Shown one piece after another: positions 27,016 through 34,616 of a DNA stretch of 43,834 nt. Under the pieces are notes generated by a model. The model ran no database searches. It was not told the origin of the DNA and saw nothing but the letters and a program-made list of their open reading frames with translations. A program made the translations under genes and the position numbers. Each line of letters begins with the position of its first letter. The first letter of the stretch is position 1. Source of the stretch: Rhodopseudomonas palustris (GTDB lineage Bacteria > Pseudomonadota > Alphaproteobacteria > Rhizobiales > Xanthobacteraceae); assembly GCA_016215605.1 (NCBI GenBank), contig JACRJB010000058.1:1-43834 (forward strand), in the 5' to 3' direction.

Positions 27016-27297
27016 ATGGCTCAGAATGTTTCGAAGGCCCGAAAAGGCATGCTGGCGCGAGTGCTCGCGGCGGCGGCGTTGACCGGCATCTATTGCCTCA
27101 GTCTGGTTGGTACCTCGGCGGTGTTCCTCACTGCCACCACCACCAAGGCTGACGCCCAGCGCGGGCGTGGTCGTGGTCGCGGCGGCTGGGATCGCGGCCG
27201 TGGCCGTGGTCGCGGATTCTATCGCGGGCGCGGGCGCGGCTATTACGGCGGCGGCTGCGTGTTCAATCCGGTCTATGGTCGGGTGATCTGCTACTAA
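27016..27297 (+). CDS. small secreted Arg-Gly-repeat protein, unknown
   Basis: 93-residue precursor. A basic start and hydrophobic core (about 13-40) form a long signal peptide with a likely cut after TTTKADA at residue 47. The mature 46 residues are dominated by RG dipeptides (49-79) with scattered W, F and Y, then YYGGG and a short tail with two cysteines (C81 and C92) ending VYGRVICY. The RG tract resembles eukaryotic RGG motifs that bind RNA or polyanions, but export points instead to the envelope or outside. A good ribosome site precedes the ATG, and a strong terminator follows, so it is a single-gene transcript. Function unknown. Confidence 0.8.
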   Translation: MAQNVSKARKGMLARVLAAAALTGIYCLSLVGTSAVFLTATTTKADAQRGRGRGRGGWDRGRGRGRGFYRGRGRGYYGGGCVFNPVYGRVICY

Positions 27298-27345
27298 CAT
27301 GCCGGTTCGGGCGGCAACGCCGGATTGGTTTTGAACAATCGATCG

Positions 27346-27376
27346 AGGTGCATCGGGAAACCGGTGCACCTTTTTC
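27346..27376 (+). terminator. Rho-independent terminator
   Basis: AGGTGCATCGG pairs with CCGGTGCACCT (11 bp, one G-T) around a GAAA tetraloop, followed by five Ts. It lies about 50 bases after the RG-repeat gene and ends its transcript. Confidence 0.85.
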
Positions 27377-27539
27377 TATTCGCGGGTCATGATCGATATT
27401 GCCGACGTCCGATCCGCGGCTTCCCGGCCGTGGTGCGCTTCCTGGTTGATCGAGGCGGCAATCGGGTGACGGCGTTTGCATGGATCGCCGATCCGCTGCA
27501 AGATGGCTGCAAGAACGCAAGAACCAGAGAGGGTGATCG

Positions 27540-29846
27540 ATGGCTCCCACCAAATTCGGCGTCGGCCAGAGCGTCATGCGCAAGGAGGACGATCCCCTCA
27601 TCCGCGGCAAGGGCCGCTACACCGACGACTATGCGCCGCAAGCTTCGGCGCATGCGCTGGTGCTGCGCTCGCCGCATGCCCACGCTGGCTTCAGCCTCGA
27701 CGCGGCGGCGGCGCGGAGCCTGCCCGGCGTGCTGGCGATTCTGACGGCCGACGACGTCAAGGATCTCGGCGGGCTGCCGTGCCTGTTCAATCTGCCGGAC
27801 AATCCGTTCAAGGGGCCGGACTACGCGATCCTCGCCAGCGGCGTGGTGCGTCATGTCGGCGATGCGGTGGCATTCGTAGTGGCGGACACGGTGGCGCATG
27901 CGCGCGATGCGCTGGAGGCGATCGCGGTCGAATGGACGCCGCTGCCGGCCGCCATCGGCGCGGCCAACGCGGTCAAGCCGGGGGCGCCGCAGGTCTGGCC
28001 GGAGTTCGCCAACAACGTGCTGTTCGACGCGGCGATCGGCGACAAGGCCGCCACCGAGGCGGCGTTCGCCAAGGCTCACGCGGTCGCCGAGATCGCCATC
28101 GTCAATCCGCGGATCGTCACCAACTACATGGAGACCCGCGCCGCGGTCTGCGAATACGACGCCAAGAAGGACCACTTCACGCTGACGATCGGCAGCCAGG
28201 GCAGCCACCGGCTGCGCGACATCCTGTGCCAGAACGTGCTGAAGATCCCGGTCGAGAAGATGCGGGTGATCTGTCCGGACGTCGGCGGCGGCTTCGGCAC
28301 CAAGCTGTTTCCGTATCGCGAATACGCGCTGCTCGCGGTGGCGGCGAAGACCATCGGCAAGGCGATCCGCTGGACCGCCGACCGATCCGATCATTTCGTC
28401 GGCGACTCGCAGGGCCGCGACAACGTCACCAAGGCCCGGATGGCGCTCGCCGAGGATGGCAAGTTCCTCGGCATGGACGTCGACCTGATCGGCGATCTCG
28501 GCGCCTATCTGTCGACCTTCGGGCCGTACATCCCCTATGGCGGCGCCGGCATGCTGCCGGGGCTGTACGACATCCAGGCGTTTCACTGCCGCGTCCGCAC
28601 CGTGTTCACCAACACCGTGCCGGTCGATGCCTATCGCGGCGCCGGACGGCCGGAAGCCGCCTACGTCGTCGAGCGGCTGGTCGATGCCTGCGCGCGTAAG
28701 CTCTCGATGTCGCCGGATGCGATCCGGCGCAAGAATTTCATCCCGCCGCGTGCGATGCCGTACAAGACCGCGACCGGCAAGGTCTACGACTCCGGCGATT
28801 TCACCGCGCACATGAAGCGCGCGATGGAGATCGGCGGCTGGAAGGAGTTTTCGAAGCGCGCCAAGGCGGCGAAGAAGCACGGCCTGGTGCGCGGCATCGG
28901 GCTGGCGTCCTACGTCGAGGTCTGCGGCACGATGGGCGAGGAGACCGCCAAGGTGGTGCTCGATCCGGACGGCGACATCACCGTGCTGATCGGCACGCAG
29001 TCGAGCGGGCAGGGCCACCAGACCGCCTATGCGCAGATCGTCGCCGAACAATTCGGTGTGCCGCCGGAGCGGGTGCGGGTCGTCCAGGGCGACACCGACA
29101 GGATCGCCACCGGGCTCGGCACCGGCGGCTCGGCGTCGATCCCGTCGGGCGGCGTCAGCGTGCAGCGCGCCACGCAGCAGCTCGGCGCACAACTGCGCGA
29201 ACTCGCCGCCGACGCGCTCGAAACCAGCCCGGCCGACCTCGAGATCAGCGACGGCCTGGTGCGGATCGCCGGCACCGACCGCTCGGTCTCGTTCGCCGAT
29301 CTCGCCAAACGCCCCGGCGTCGATCCGTCGAAGCTCGACGCCAGCGCGACCTTCGCCAGCGCCGACGGCACCTTCCCGAACGGCACCCACGTCGTCGAGA
29401 TCGAGCTCGATCCGGCGACCGGCAAGATCGCCATCGTCAACTACGTCATCGTCGACGATTTCGGCGTGACGCTGAACCCGCTGCTGCTCGCCGGCCAGGT
29501 TCACGGCGGCACCGTGCAGGGCATCGGCCAGGCGCTGATGGAGCGAGCGGTGTACGATCCGAACGACGGCCAGCTCGTGACCGGTACTTTCATGGATTAC
29601 GCGATGCCGCGCGCCGCCGATGCCGCGCCGATCGTGTTCGAGACCCACAACGTGCCCTGCACCACCAATCCGATGGGGGTGAAGGGAGCCGGCGAGGCCG
29701 GCGCGATCGGGTCGTGCCCGGCCGTCGTCAACGCGATCATCGATGCGCTGTGGCGCGAATACCGGATCGATCACATCGACATGCCCGCGACTCCGGAACG
29801 GGTATGGATGGCGATCCGCGAACACGAGCGGCAGCACCGCCTGTGA
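27540..29846 (+). CDS. form II CoxL-like molybdenum hydroxylase large subunit
   Basis: 768-residue molybdopterin-binding subunit of the xanthine oxidase/CO dehydrogenase family. GGGFGTK (249-255) and SSGQGHQTAYAQ bind the cofactor. The active-site loop reads AYRGAGR (364-370), the form II signature, rather than the AYxCSFR of true CO dehydrogenases. The catalytic glutamate is E719 in KGAGEAGAIG. Form II proteins oxidise various aldehydes, N-heterocycles or purines; the substrate here is unknown. The usual medium (FAD) and small (2Fe-2S) subunits are not adjacent, so it needs partners encoded elsewhere. Two c-type cytochrome genes follow, which might accept its electrons; that is speculation. 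Confidence 0.9.
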   Translation: MAPTKFGVGQSVMRKEDDPLIRGKGRYTDDYAPQASAHALVLRSPHAHAGFSLDAAAARSLPGVLAILTADDVKDLGGLPCLFNLPDNPFKGPDYAILASGVVRHVGDAVAFVVADTVAHARDALEAIAVEWTPLPAAIGAANAVKPGAPQVWPEFANNVLFDAAIGDKAATEAAFAKAHAVAEIAIVNPRIVTNYMETRAAVCEYDAKKDHFTLTIGSQGSHRLRDILCQNVLKIPVEKMRVICPDVGGGFGTKLFPYREYALLAVAAKTIGKAIRWTADRSDHFVGDSQGRDNVTKARMALAEDGKFLGMDVDLIGDLGAYLSTFGPYIPYGGAGMLPGLYDIQAFHCRVRTVFTNTVPVDAYRGAGRPEAAYVVERLVDACARKLSMSPDAIRRKNFIPPRAMPYKTATGKVYDSGDFTAHMKRAMEIGGWKEFSKRAKAAKKHGLVRGIGLASYVEVCGTMGEETAKVVLDPDGDITVLIGTQSSGQGHQTAYAQIVAEQFGVPPERVRVVQGDTDRIATGLGTGGSASIPSGGVSVQRATQQLGAQLRELAADALETSPADLEISDGLVRIAGTDRSVSFADLAKRPGVDPSKLDASATFASADGTFPNGTHVVEIELDPATGKIAIVNYVIVDDFGVTLNPLLLAGQVHGGTVQGIGQALMERAVYDPNDGQLVTGTFMDYAMPRAADAAPIVFETHNVPCTTNPMGVKGAGEAGAIGSCPAVVNAIIDALWREYRIDHIDMPATPERVWMAIREHERQHRL

Positions 29847-30048
29847 GTTGTTGACGATTGCGTGATCGCGAAGGCGGCATGGGTACGATCGTGCAGAATT
29901 TCCGTGAGGTGCGGTGAGAGACCGCACCTGCCGTGCTGTCTTCTGTTCCACGATATGGAATAGTTCTAGCCGATCGGTGTTTGCAGGAGTCGGGTCCGGT
30001 CATCGCCGGATTGCCCTTCATTGGACTCGAGCCCGTGGGAGATGATGG

Positions 30049-30498
30049 ATGTTGCGAACGATTGTGGTGGCCGGAGCCTTGTTGCTGAGCGTGAATGCGG
30101 TGCTGGCGCAGCAGGATCTGGTCGACAAGACGCAAAAGCTGATGAAGGACAACGGCCGGAACGTGATGGCGCTGAGCGCCATGGTCAAGGGCGACAAGCC
30201 CTATGATCAGGCCGCGGTCGACGCTGCGTTGAAGCAGTTCGACGAGACGGCGAAGGATATGCCGAAGCTGTTTCCGGACAGCGTGAAGGGTCTCAAGCCG
30301 TTCGACAGCCAGTATAGCTCGTCGCCGAAGATCTGGCAGGAGCGCGCCAAGTTCGACGCCGAGATCGCCAGCTTCGCCAAGGCCGTGAGCGATGCCAAGG
30401 GCAAGGTCAAGGATCTCGAGACCTTGAAGGCCTCGTTCCCGGCGATCGGCAAGTCCTGCGGAGGCTGCCACGAAAACTTCCGTCAGAAGGACGGTTAG
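30049..30498 (+). CDS. cytochrome c'/c-556-type protein
   Basis: 149-residue precursor with a signal peptide (cut near AVLAQ, residue 21) and a single heme site CGGCH at 137-141 close to the C-terminus, as in the four-helix cytochrome c' fold. The spacing and sequence (KSCGGCHENFR) fit the cytochrome c-556 group known from Rhodopseudomonas palustris and relatives. Such periplasmic cytochromes carry single electrons or bind NO; low-spin c-556 has a methionine as second ligand, and M34 or M39 near the N-terminus could serve. The next cytochrome gene follows after about 100 bases on the same strand. Confidence 0.9.
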   Translation: MLRTIVVAGALLLSVNAVLAQQDLVDKTQKLMKDNGRNVMALSAMVKGDKPYDQAAVDAALKQFDETAKDMPKLFPDSVKGLKPFDSQYSSSPKIWQERAKFDAEIASFAKAVSDAKGKVKDLETLKASFPAIGKSCGGCHENFRQKDG

Positions 30499-30596
30499 TC
30501 AACGCGACCGAGGCGGGCGCCCGCGCGTCCGCCTCGGCCGGCGTCGGTCGCCCGACGCGAATGGCCCTCCCGATATTGCCCGAGTGAGGAGCGGCA

Positions 30597-31517
30597 GTGG
30601 TTCGTAGATTTGGTTTGGCCGTCCTTGCGATCGCGCTCGTCGTCGGCATCGCCTTGTGGTTCCTGACCGCGCCGGCGACGATTGCGTCCGGCGCGCTGCC
30701 CGCGCGCAGCCCCGATCTCGCCAACGGCAAGACCGCATTCGATGCGGGCGGCTGCGCCTCCTGCCATGCCACTCCCAATCAGGAGGATCGCACCAGGCTG
30801 GGCGGCGGGCTGGCGATGCCGTCGCCGTTCGGCACATTCCACGTCCCCAACATCTCGCCCGATCCGACGGCCGGCATCGGCCGGTGGAGCGAGGCGGATT
30901 TCGTCAACGCGGTGATGAAGGGCACGTCGCCCGACGGCGCCCATCTGTATCCGGCGTTTCCCTATCCGTCCTACGCCCATGCGCGGCTCGACGACGTCCG
31001 CGACCTGTTCGGCTACATCAAGACGCTGCCGGCGGTGGCCGGGCAGGCGCCGCCGCACGAACTGCCGTTCCCGTTCAGCATTCGCCGCGCCGTCGGCCTG
31101 TGGAAGCTGCTGTTCTTCGACGACAAGCCGTTCACGCCCGACCCGGCGCAGACCGCGCAATGGAATCGCGGCGCCTACCTGGTCAACGGCCTCGGCCATT
31201 GCGCCGAGTGTCACAGCCCGCGCAATGCGCTGGGCGGCATCGTGAAATCGAAGCGCTTCGCCGGCGGGCCCGATCCTGAGGGCAAAGGCTTCGTGCCGAA
31301 CATCACCCAGAAGGGCCTCAAGGGGTGGAGCGAAAAGGATCTCGCTTATTTCCTCGAGACCGGGCAGACGCCGGAGGGCGACAGCGCCGGCGGCTCGATG
31401 GCGCGGGTGATCCGCAACACCTCGCAATTGAGTGCCGAGGATCGCAACGCGATGGCGGTCTATGTGAAGTCGCTGCCGTCGGTCGACGGGCCGCCGCGCC
31501 CGCCGCGCAAGAATTGA
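30597..31517 (+). CDS. membrane-anchored diheme c-type cytochrome
   Basis: 306-residue protein beginning with one uncleaved-looking helix (about 5-24) and then two cytochrome c domains. The heme sites are CASCH (52-56) and CAECH (201-205). It resembles the cytochrome subunits that pass electrons from periplasmic dehydrogenases (alcohol, aldehyde, sorbitol or gluconate types) to the respiratory chain. The start is GTG with GAGGAG upstream. It follows the cytochrome c' gene and may form an electron route with it and the upstream molybdenum protein. An adjacent dehydrogenase flavoprotein, the more usual partner, is not seen. Confidence 0.88.
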   Translation: MVRRFGLAVLAIALVVGIALWFLTAPATIASGALPARSPDLANGKTAFDAGGCASCHATPNQEDRTRLGGGLAMPSPFGTFHVPNISPDPTAGIGRWSEADFVNAVMKGTSPDGAHLYPAFPYPSYAHARLDDVRDLFGYIKTLPAVAGQAPPHELPFPFSIRRAVGLWKLLFFDDKPFTPDPAQTAQWNRGAYLVNGLGHCAECHSPRNALGGIVKSKRFAGGPDPEGKGFVPNITQKGLKGWSEKDLAYFLETGQTPEGDSAGGSMARVIRNTSQLSAEDRNAMAVYVKSLPSVDGPPRPPRKN

Positions 31518-31524
31518 AGCGGCT

Positions 31525-31770
31525 TTATTTCGGCCCGAACGCCTTGAAGGTGATGATGGTGTGGGTGTCCTTGATGCCCGGGATCACCTGCACCTTTTCG
31601 TTGACGAAGTGGCCGATGTCGGTGGCGCGGTCGACGTAGAACTTCACCAGCAGATCGTAGTCGCCCGCGGTCGAATAGATTTCAGACGCGATCTCCGCTT
31701 CGGCGAGCGCATTCGCGACCGCATAGGATTGGCCGAGCTCGCATTTGAACTGAACGAAAAACGGGACCAT
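31525..31770 (-). CDS. stand-alone AsnC/Lrp ligand-binding (RAM) domain protein
   Basis: 81-residue protein consisting only of the alpha-beta RAM domain found at the C-terminus of Lrp/AsnC regulators. It has no helix-turn-helix. EIYSTAGDYDLLVKFYV is the usual core strand-turn-strand, and VIPGIKDTHTIITFKAF closes the fold. Such stand-alone proteins form decamers or pair with full-length regulators and bind amino acids. It converges on the diheme cytochrome gene with only a few bases between stops, and is divergent from thiD. The ligand is unknown. Confidence 0.9.
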   Translation of the reverse strand: MVPFFVQFKCELGQSYAVANALAEAEIASEIYSTAGDYDLLVKFYVDRATDIGHFVNEKVQVIPGIKDTHTIITFKAFGPK

Positions 31771-31924
31771 GGCTTGTCTCTCCGGGGCGTGGCGTCGGCG
31801 CCATCAAGCCCAAAACCACCCGCTGTGGCAAGCGCGTGGCAAACTTGCGGCAGCCGTGGCCGCGCGCTAGGACCGGTCTGGACGCACGGCTTCGGCGCCG
31901 GCCGGACCTCGAATCACGGCGAGT

Positions 31925-32731
31925 ATGCGCATGGCAATTCCGATCGCATTGACGATCGCCGGTTCGGACTCCGGCGGTGGCGCGGGGATCCAGGCCGACC
32001 TCAAATCCTTTTCCGCCAACGGCGTCTACGGCGCCTCTGTGATCACCGCGCTCACGGCGCAGAACACGCTGGGCGTCAGCGCCATCCACGACGTGCCGGC
32101 CGACTTCGTCACCGCGCAGATCGATGCGGTGTTCAGCGATCTGGATGTCGCGGCGGTGAAGATCGGCATGGTGTCGCAACGGCCGGTGATCGAGGCGATC
32201 GTGGCCGGCCTCGACCGCTGGGCGGCGCGCAACGTGGTGCTCGACCCCGTGATGGTGGCGACCTCCGGCGACCGTCTGATTGCCGATGATTGCGTCGAGG
32301 CGTTGCGCAGCGCGCTGATTCCGCGGGCGCGGATCATCACGCCGAATCTGCCGGAAGCGGCGGCGTTGCTGGACGAGGCGGTGGCGACAGATCAGGCGAC
32401 GATCGAACGTCAGGGCCGAAAGCTGCTCGCATTGGGTTGCGGCGCGGTGCTGATCAAGGGCGGTCACGGCCAGGGGCCGACCAGCACCGACCATCTGTTC
32501 AGCGCCGCCGGCATGCTGGCGCTGGTGGCGCCCCGGATCAAGTCCCGGAACACCCATGGCACCGGCTGCTCGCTGTCCTCGGCGATCGCCGCGAATCTCG
32601 CCAAAGGCAGCGAGCTGGAGACCGCCGTCGGCGACGCCAAGGCCTGGATCAGCGAAGCGATCGCCGCGTCCGGTCGCCTCTCGGTCGGCAAGGGCCACGG
32701 CCCGATCCATCACTTTCACGCGTTCGACTGA
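31925..32731 (+). CDS. thiD: hydroxymethylpyrimidine / phosphomethylpyrimidine kinase
   Basis: 268-residue ribokinase-family enzyme carrying out two phosphorylations of hydroxymethylpyrimidine in thiamine synthesis. [20 protein letters not shown] at the N-terminus and the catalytic [18 protein letters not shown] near residue 210 are defining. KIGMVSQ and [11 protein letters not shown] are also present. The start may be the ATG at 31925 or 31931; ribosome spacing slightly favours the second. No other thi gene or TPP riboswitch is nearby. It is followed by the decayed end of another gene. Confidence 0.93.
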   Translation: MRMAIPIALTIAGSDSGGGAGIQADLKSFSANGVYGASVITALTAQNTLGVSAIHDVPADFVTAQIDAVFSDLDVAAVKIGMVSQRPVIEAIVAGLDRWAARNVVLDPVMVATSGDRLIADDCVEALRSALIPRARIITPNLPEAAALLDEAVATDQATIERQGRKLLALGCGAVLIKGGHGQGPTSTDHLFSAAGMLALVAPRIKSRNTHGTGCSLSSAIAANLAKGSELETAVGDAKAWISEAIAASGRLSVGKGHGPIHHFHAFD

Positions 32732-32897
32732 GATCGCGCCGGACACCGCTGCGTTCACCGTCGAAGCGCCGCTCAGCCGCGCCGGTGACTTCGTCAGGTT
32801 TCGCGCGGAGATGGATCTGATTGCCGGACTGACCGCCTGTTTGGCACTGCAGTCCAACAACTACGCGTTCAAGCCGATCGACGATCGGGTCGAGTGA
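32732..32897 (+). pseudogene. decayed 3' end of a DUF1989-type gene (tentative)
   Basis: Directly after the thiD stop, one frame reads about 55 residues including APLSRAGDFVRFRAEMDLI and GLTACLALQSNNY, then stops. The pattern 'G-D-x-V-x-[FL]-RAEMDL-I-x-x-L-[ST]-AC' resembles the C-terminus of urea-carboxylase-associated DUF1989 proteins. There is no start codon with a ribosome site, and the rest of the gene is missing, apparently replaced by the thiD side of the junction. The family match is from memory and only moderate, but a protein-like tail without a gene is likely. Confidence 0.4.
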
Positions 32898-33107
32898 GAC
32901 CGCCGCGCGATGTCGGGAGCGCGGATCGCTGCTATTCCGCGTCCTGATCGCCACCGCTCGGGCCGATCGGTGACCATGATCCCGGGCATCTCCTTCTAAC
33001 ATTTGGGTATTTCGGCACCGTGGGGGTGCGCGCTTTGTCGCAGCACCGTCGCACTCCGCTGCTAATCGGAAATCACTGATGAATTTCCAGATTCGCGACG
33101 GACCAAG
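32898..33107. promoter_or_regulatory. upstream region of pmtA with a weak PHO-box-like repeat
   Basis: TTGTCGC (33035-33041) and CCGTCGC (33046-33052) share GTCGC and are spaced 11 bases apart, the period of a PHO box (CTGTCAT-N4-CTGTCAT). It lies 56-73 bases before the pmtA start. The match to consensus is poor, so this is a hint, not an assignment. Confidence 0.2.
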
Positions 33108-33764
33108 ATGACGCCCGACCTCGACAAATCCCTGGTTGAAACCGCTTACGCCCGCTGGGCTCCGATCTATGACGCGGTGTGCGGTCCGGTGATGGTCAAG
33201 GGGCGCCGCGCGGCCGCCGCCGAGGCGCGGATGCAGGGCGGCAGGATCCTCGAGGTCGGCGTCGGCACCGGGCTGTCGTTCGACGATTACGATGCGTCGA
33301 CGCAGATCACCGGCATCGATCTCAGCGAACCGATGCTGGAGAAGGCCCGGGCCAAGATGGCGACCGGCCGCTATCCGTGGGTCAAGGAAGTGCGCCGGAT
33401 GGACGCGCACGCCATGGAGTTCGCCGACGCGAGCTTCGACTGCGTGGTCGCGCAATTCGTGATCACGCTGGTCGCCAATCCGGAACAGGTGCTGTCGGAG
33501 TGCCACCGCGTGGTCAAGCCGGGCGGCCGCATCATTCTGGTCAACCATCTGTATTCGGAAGTGGGTGTCGCCGCCGCAGTCGAGCGCTGGGCGGCGCAGA
33601 AGACGCGCGGATTGGGGCTGCGCCCTGAATTTCCGTTCGCGCGGCTGCAGGCCTGGGCGCAGGCCAACAGCGACGCGATCCTGGTCGAACGGCGCAAGAT
33701 CAAGCCGTTCGGTATCTACACGCTGGTGTGTTTCGAACGAGCCGGCCCACCGCTGGCGGCGTGA
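33108..33764 (+). CDS. pmtA: phosphatidylethanolamine N-methyltransferase
   Basis: 218-residue soluble, SAM-dependent methyltransferase. The opening VETAYARWAPIYDAVCGPVM with ILEVGVGTGLSFDDY (47-61) is typical of the PmtA of rhizobia, which converts phosphatidylethanolamine stepwise to phosphatidylcholine. GIDLSEPMLEKAR and VVAQFVITLV complete the SAM fold. Phosphatidylcholine is a major lipid in this bacterial group. The gene is followed after 54 bases by a PlcP-like phosphoesterase and a glycosyltransferase, which in relatives take phospholipids apart and replace them with glycolipids. A demethylmenaquinone-type methyltransferase is a less likely alternative. Confidence 0.86.
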   Translation: MTPDLDKSLVETAYARWAPIYDAVCGPVMVKGRRAAAAEARMQGGRILEVGVGTGLSFDDYDASTQITGIDLSEPMLEKARAKMATGRYPWVKEVRRMDAHAMEFADASFDCVVAQFVITLVANPEQVLSECHRVVKPGGRIILVNHLYSEVGVAAAVERWAAQKTRGLGLRPEFPFARLQAWAQANSDAILVERRKIKPFGIYTLVCFERAGPPLAA

Positions 33765-33818
33765 AGCCACCGCATTGTCATTCGCTGCCGCGGGCAGCCT
33801 GGCATGGGACATAGACCG

Positions 33819-34616
33819 ATGAGCGACGACGGTCCGGAACGACGTTTCCGTACGCTTTTCATCTCAGACGTTCATCTCGGCGCACGGGGATCGCAGACGC
33901 ATCTGCTGCTCGATTTCCTCCGCGTCCACGATGCCGACACGATCTATCTGGTCGGCGACATCATCGATGGATGGGCGCTCAAATCGAGCTGGTACTGGCC
34001 GCAGTCGCACAACGACTTCGCCCAGAAGATGCTGCGCAAGGCGCGCAAGGGCGCGCGCGTCATCTACATTCCCGGCAATCACGACGAGTTCCTGCGCGCG
34101 TATTACGGCACGCATTTCGGCGGCATCGAAGTCGCGGAAAGCGCGATCCACGCCGGCGCCGACGGCCGGCGCTATCTGGTGATCCACGGCGACATGTTCG
34201 ACCTCGTGGTCCAGAATGCGCGCTGGCTCGCCCATGTCGGCGACAAGGCCTACGATCTCGCGATCCGGCTGAACCGCATCGTCAACGCGTTGCGGCGCTG
34301 GATCGGTGTGCCGTATTGGTCGCTGTCGCAATGGGCCAAGCACAAGGTCAAGAACGCGGTGAACTACATCGGCGCGTTCGAGCAGACGCTGGCGCAGGAA
34401 GCGCGCCGCCACGGCACCGAGGGCGTGATCTGCGGCCACATCCACACCGCCGCGATCCGCGACGACCACGGCATCCGCTACATGAATTGCGGCGACTGGG
34501 TGGAGAGCTGCACGGCGCTCGCCGAGCATGAAGACGGCCGGTTCGAGATCATCACCTGGACCGACCCGGTGAAGCGCAACCTGCCGCTGCCGACGGTCGC
34601 AGCGCGTGCCGCCTGA
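33819..34616 (+). CDS. PlcP-like metallophosphoesterase (LpxH-related)
   Basis: 265-residue calcineurin-type phosphoesterase. The metal-binding set is complete: D17xH19 (SDVHLG), GDIIDGW from 46, GNHDE (86-90), HGD near 123 and GHIH (206-209). It belongs to the LpxH-like COG2908 group. WYWPQSHNDFAQKMLRKA is shared, as far as I recall, with rhizobial PlcP, a phospholipase C induced by phosphate lack that frees diacylglycerol from phosphatidylcholine and related lipids. The directly overlapping glycosyltransferase gene (TGATG) and the PmtA gene upstream support that reading. True LpxH (UDP-diacylglucosamine hydrolase) is the alternative. I chose the ATG at 33819; one at 33804 is possible. Confidence 0.85.
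   Translation: MSDDGPERRFRTLFISDVHLGARGSQTHLLLDFLRVHDADTIYLVGDIIDGWALKSSWYWPQSHNDFAQKMLRKARKGARVIYIPGNHDEFLRAYYGTHFGGIEVAESAIHAGADGRRYLVIHGDMFDLVVQNARWLAHVGDKAYDLAIRLNRIVNALRRWIGVPYWSLSQWAKHKVKNAVNYIGAFEQTLAQEARRHGTEGVICGHIHTAAIRDDHGIRYMNCGDWVESCTALAEHEDGRFEIITWTDPVKRNLPLPTVAARAA

Noticed and set aside
27387-29951. Minus-strand open frame of more than 800 codons opposite the CoxL-like gene
   Set aside because: Composition (Arg/Asp/His/Gly-rich) is typical of a shadow; the plus-strand protein has all catalytic motifs.
33765-33818. PHO box directly before the PlcP-like gene (TTGTCAT occurs there)
   Set aside because: The second half-site at the 11-base period is TGCCGCG, which does not match.
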